DNA of 7,791 bases, taken from Gammaproteobacteria bacterium RIFCSPLOWO2_02_FULL_56_15. Lineage in GTDB: Bacteria; Pseudomonadota; Gammaproteobacteria; Eutrophobiales; Eutrophobiaceae. This document shows positions 5,688 to 7,791 of the stretch, piece after piece (the stretch's first letter is position 1; each line of letters starts with the position of its first letter). The notes under the pieces are model-generated. The model made no database searches, was not told the origin of the DNA, and worked only from the letters and a program-made list of their open reading frames with translations. Location: the NCBI GenBank assembly GCA_001801825.1, contig MGYR01000048.1, positions 273 through 8,063 of the forward strand. The letters are read 5' to 3'. The translations under genes were made by a program, and so were the position numbers.

Positions 5688-6939
5688 GGCGCCGGTATAG
5701 CTGCCTCACTTCCTCAGCGATGATCCTGATCCCTTCCCTGACTACCCTCTCTTCCATGGCGTAGGAAACGCGCAGGCACTCGTGGCTGTGGCGCCAGTCG
5801 CCCTGCAGCCCGGGGAAGAAATGATGTCCGGAAATCACCAACACCCCGCGCTGCTTCAGCCGCTGGTACAGTTCTTCGCTGGGGATCGGCAGGTTCGGAA
5901 ACCACAGCCAGAGGAAGATGGCCCCTTCCGATTTATGGACGTAGTAATCGATGCCGGCAAGTTCCCTGTGCAGCACCTCAATGGCCATTCGCGACTTGTC
6001 CCGATAGTAGGGCATGATGACCTCCCTGCCGAGCCGCAGGGCCTCGCCGGAGTTGAGCAGGGGTGTGAATAGCAGCGGGCCCAGATTCCCCAGCGCCAGG
6101 TTCAGGATACCGTTCATGCGGGTGATGGCCTTGGTGATGGTTGGATCCGCGATGACAACACCGGTCCGTACTCCCGGCAGACCGAATTTGGACAGGCTGA
6201 AGCAATGGATGATTTGCTCCGACCAGTCCAGGCGGGCCTCCCGGAAGAGGATATTGGGGAACGGCTGGCCATAGGCATTATCGATGATCAGGGGGATCTG
6301 TCTCGTTGTGGCCAACTCCAGGAGCTGCCGGATGGAAGCATCGGAGATGACGTTGCCGGTGGGATTGGTGGGTCGTGACAGGCAGATGGCGCCGATGGGC
6401 TGCTCCACGGGCAGCTGGTGAAAGGGTACATGGTATTTGAAGCTGCGATCGGGAAAGGTCTCGATCTCGGGGCGGCCGGCGGTGAACAGGTCTTCCTGCA
6501 GCCCTACATCCGTGTAACCGATGTACTCCGGAACCAGGGGTAACAGGATCTTCCTCCGGCTGCCATCGTCGAACGCTCCCGCGAACAGGTTGAAGAGCAT
6601 GAAAAAGGCGGACTGGCTGCCGCTGGTCTGGACGATGTTTTCCGTCTCTATCGGCCAGCCATATTCCTGGCGGAAGAAATCCCTGAGCGCGTGGATAAAT
6701 TTTCTGTTGCCCCGGGGAGGATCATAGTTGGCAACGAGCTGACGGACCATCACCGGATCCGCGGCCAGTTGCCGCATTCGCTCCTGCAGAACGGCCAGGA
6801 TTTCGGGAATATAGGCCGGATTGCCACCACCCAGCATAAGGATCTCGCGGGTGCCGGCGATCGCCTCCCCCAGATCCTCCATCAACTGGCCGATCCCGGT
6901 GATCCTTGAGAAGCGTTTTCCGAAGGCTGAAAATTCCAT
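5680..6939 (-). CDS. avtA: Valine-pyruvate aminotransferase
   Basis: This 419-residue cytoplasmic PLP enzyme (fold type I) catalyses L-valine + pyruvate to 2-oxoisovalerate + L-alanine, joining branched-chain and alanine metabolism. It follows remembered E. coli AvtA closely throughout: MEFSAFGKRFSRITGIGQLM at the N-terminus, LGGGNPAYIPE (36-46), TSGSQSAFFMLFNLFAG (105-121), PLVPEYIGYTDVGLQEDLF (134-152), EGAIFLWLWF and GHHFFPGL near the C-terminus. Cofactor residues are visible: SRPTNPTGN (188-196) with N192, IIDNAYG (218-224) with D220, and the Schiff-base lysine K251 in SLSKFGLPGVRTG, with R258 for the phosphate. Length is normal, with no break. The start at 6939 has a good Shine-Dalgarno. 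It stands alone, facing the ABC genes, with a palindromic element immediately upstream and a repeat hairpin over its stop. No clear promoter was found between it and the upstream gene. Confidence 0.95.
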   Translation of the reverse strand: MEFSAFGKRFSRITGIGQLMEDLGEAIAGTREILMLGGGNPAYIPEILAVLQERMRQLAADPVMVRQLVANYDPPRGNRKFIHALRDFFRQEYGWPIETENIVQTSGSQSAFFMLFNLFAGAFDDGSRRKILLPLVPEYIGYTDVGLQEDLFTAGRPEIETFPDRSFKYHVPFHQLPVEQPIGAICLSRPTNPTGNVISDASIRQLLELATTRQIPLIIDNAYGQPFPNILFREARLDWSEQIIHCFSLSKFGLPGVRTGVVIADPTITKAITRMNGILNLALGNLGPLLFTPLLNSGEALRLGREVIMPYYRDKSRMAIEVLHRELAGIDYYVHKSEGAIFLWLWFPNLPIPSEELYQRLKQRGVLVISGHHFFPGLQGDWRHSHECLRVSYAMEERVVREGIRIIAEEVRQLYRRPQ

Positions 6940-6945
6940 GGGGGG

Positions 6946-6952
6946 TTCCTCT
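6946..6952 (-). promoter_or_regulatory. Ribosome binding site of avtA
   Basis: The minus strand reads AGAGGAA, ending 6 nt before the ATG at 6939. It begins only one base beyond the end of the MITE-like element, so the element makes up most of the nearby avtA leader. Confidence 0.7.
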
Positions 6953-6953
6953 A

Positions 6954-7052
6954 GGAGAGGGAAAGTGGGGTCAGATGAAACTTTTTATTCACTGATTCTT
7001 CAGGAAGTAGCTGCGTCAGAAAAAAGTTTCATCTGACCCCACTTTCCTCTCC
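6954..7052. repeat. MITE-like palindromic element with 27-bp perfect inverted arms
   Basis: The left arm at 6960-6986 and the right arm at 7021-7047 are exact reverse complements (27 of 27). The core is AGTGGGGTCAGATGAAACTT. Allowing one extra G on the left, the arms extend outward through GGAGAG to 6954 and 7052. The 34-nt centre (6987-7020) has a small inner palindrome, CTTCAGGAAG. There is no coding capacity. From memory, cores of the form GGGGTCAGA(T/G)... occur as dispersed repeats in proteobacteria, sometimes near REP-associated IS200-like transposases; this could not be checked. No clear target duplication is seen. The spacing to a long loop and lack of a terminal T-run outside the arms argue against a simple terminator. 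Confidence 0.75.
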
Positions 7053-7135
7053 ACTTTCCCAGTCGCGCTGTCATTCCCCGCTGCCCTGTGCAATCCCTCG
7101 CCAATCCGTCTCCGCCAGGCATCGCACGGCGTGCT

Positions 7136-7791
7136 TCATTCACTTATATATTGCAGGATTAACATCACGGCTGGCTCATTGACTATCGGGTTACGACCCG
7201 CCAGATATTCCTCCAGGTTGCTCATCCCGTCCCGGTCCCGGTCCTGATCAGCATCGGCCGCATGGGGGTCCAGGCCGTACCGATTTTCAGTAATATCCGG
7301 TATACCGTCGTTATCATCATCCGGATCAACGTTGTTGCCGATCCCATCATCATCTGAATCCAGCCATTCATTCGGATTCACCGGGAATGCGTCCTGGGTG
7401 TCCAGCACATCGTCATTATCATCATCCGGATCAGTATCATCATCCACACCATCATTATCCGAATCGATCACCGGCGTATTTAGATAAAATACGGGCATCT
7501 CGTTCTTTTCTGTAATTACCAGCAGCGTTCGATCAAACGCGAAAACTCTCAAAGGAGATCCGGAATACACGGAACTATTTTTCAGTGAATAGTCTGTGTT
7601 TCTCCAATGTTGCAACTCGGTATTCAATCCGGACCCCCTGATGCTAAAGATCACACCAAATCCCATCCAGGTTGCATCGACCACCGGGTTGGCCAGGTCA
7701 TGGATATGCTCCAGGGTGAGCGCGTCGTACACCCATCCCGAGCCCAGGATCACCACCGATCCGTCCGGCGCCACCCGGATCGGATGCTGGG
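7136..7791 (-). CDS. Thrombospondin type-3 repeat calcium-binding protein, 5' end outside window
   Basis: This is the C-terminal 217 complete codons of a larger protein; the frame stays open to the right edge (…QHPIRVAPDGSVVIL). The first ~105 residues look like beta-propeller-type strands (VAPDGSVVILGSGWVYDALT). They are followed by an acidic calcium-binding stretch: DSDNDGVDDDTDPDDDNDD, then DAFPVNPNEWLDSDDDGIGN, then NVDPDDDNDGIPD, ending in DQDRDRDGMSNLEEYLAG. These DxDxDG loops are thrombospondin type-3 repeats, and DAFPxNPxEW is a spacer common in secreted or cell-surface proteins of gammaproteobacteria. The protein ends at ILQYISE without a visible sorting signal or membrane anchor. 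A GTG at 7772-7774 is not the likely start, since the frame and fold continue upstream. It is probably exported, but the signal peptide is not in view. Function is unknown; adhesion or surface structure is a guess. Confidence 0.85.
   Translation of the reverse strand, partial: QHPIRVAPDGSVVILGSGWVYDALTLEHIHDLANPVVDATWMGFGVIFSIRGSGLNTELQHWRNTDYSLKNSSVYSGSPLRVFAFDRTLLVITEKNEMPVFYLNTPVIDSDNDGVDDDTDPDDDNDDVLDTQDAFPVNPNEWLDSDDDGIGNNVDPDDDNDGIPDITENRYGLDPHAADADQDRDRDGMSNLEEYLAGRNPIVNEPAVMLILQYISE
7311..7433. repeat. 18-bp direct repeat coding for the DPDDDND calcium-binding motif
   Basis: TTATCATCATCCGGATCA occurs exactly at 7311-7328 and 7416-7433, 105 bp (35 codons) apart and in the same frame. 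Each encodes the acidic core DPDDDN. It shows that the calcium-binding unit was duplicated at DNA level, and could recombine to change repeat number in steps of 35 residues. Confidence 0.6.

Noticed and set aside
6960..7047. Rho-independent terminator
   Set aside because: The T-run is inside the hairpin arms next to a 34-nt loop rather than after a compact stem, and the long perfect arms fit a repeat element better.
7124..7134. Small palindrome GCACGGCGTGC after the calcium-binding gene
   Set aside because: The stem is only 4-5 bp, with a 1-3 nt loop and no T-run; too weak to call a terminator.
7057..7135. Possible further copy of the GGATTGC...ATGAC-type dispersed repeat
   Set aside because: On the minus strand GGATTGCACAGGG...GAATGAC has a loose resemblance to the junction repeats near 5601-5687, but too few positions agree to support it.
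1..7791. CRISPR array, tRNA, rRNA, integrase, toxin-antitoxin or phage genes
   Set aside because: No regularly spaced repeats, cloverleaf sequences, rRNA motifs or matching protein motifs were seen on either strand.

Overview
The window looks like chromosomal DNA of a gammaproteobacterium with moderately high GC. The closest recognisable protein, a valine-pyruvate aminotransferase, matches remembered E. coli AvtA along nearly its whole length. A perfect FNR-type palindrome, a Tat signal, Shine-Dalgarno starts and dispersed palindromic repeats fit the same assignment. The genus cannot be read from the sequence.

Layout. (1) Positions 1-3413 hold a minus-strand cluster. In transcription order it is glutathione S-transferase (GST) A, then GST B (1 nt apart, coupled), then, after a 169-nt gap with its own good ribosome binding site, a large thiamine-diphosphate (ThDP) enzyme with a clear twin-arginine export signal. 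The last gene runs off the left edge. (2) Positions 3414-3681 are a divergent intergenic region with a perfect FNR/ANR-type box (3567-3580) and a palindrome directly at the GST A start. (3) Positions 3682-5593 hold a plus-strand two-gene ABC-2 exporter (ATPase and permease, overlapping by 8 nt). (4) Positions 5594-5687 are a convergent junction with two copies of a hairpin-forming repeat; the second copy supplies the stop codon of the facing gene. (5) Positions 5680-6939 are minus-strand avtA. (6) Positions 6954-7052 are a 99-bp MITE-like element with 27-bp perfect inverted arms, right next to the avtA ribosome binding site. (7) Positions 7136-7791 are the 3' part of a minus-strand gene for a secreted-type protein with thrombospondin type-3 calcium-binding repeats.

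How the genes may work together. The GST pair and the ThDP enzyme share strand, spacing and probably a transcript. The GSTs resemble the LigF/beta-etherase side of the GST superfamily, and ThDP lyases act on carbon-carbon bonds next to carbonyls. A role in breaking down or detoxifying an aromatic or carbonyl compound is therefore possible, but no substrate can be read from the sequence. The predicted periplasmic location of the ThDP enzyme is at odds with cytoplasmic GSTs and is the most unusual point in the window. The FNR-type site suggests oxygen- or redox-responsive control of the GST operon, the exporter, or both. avtA and the calcium-binding protein look unrelated to that cluster.
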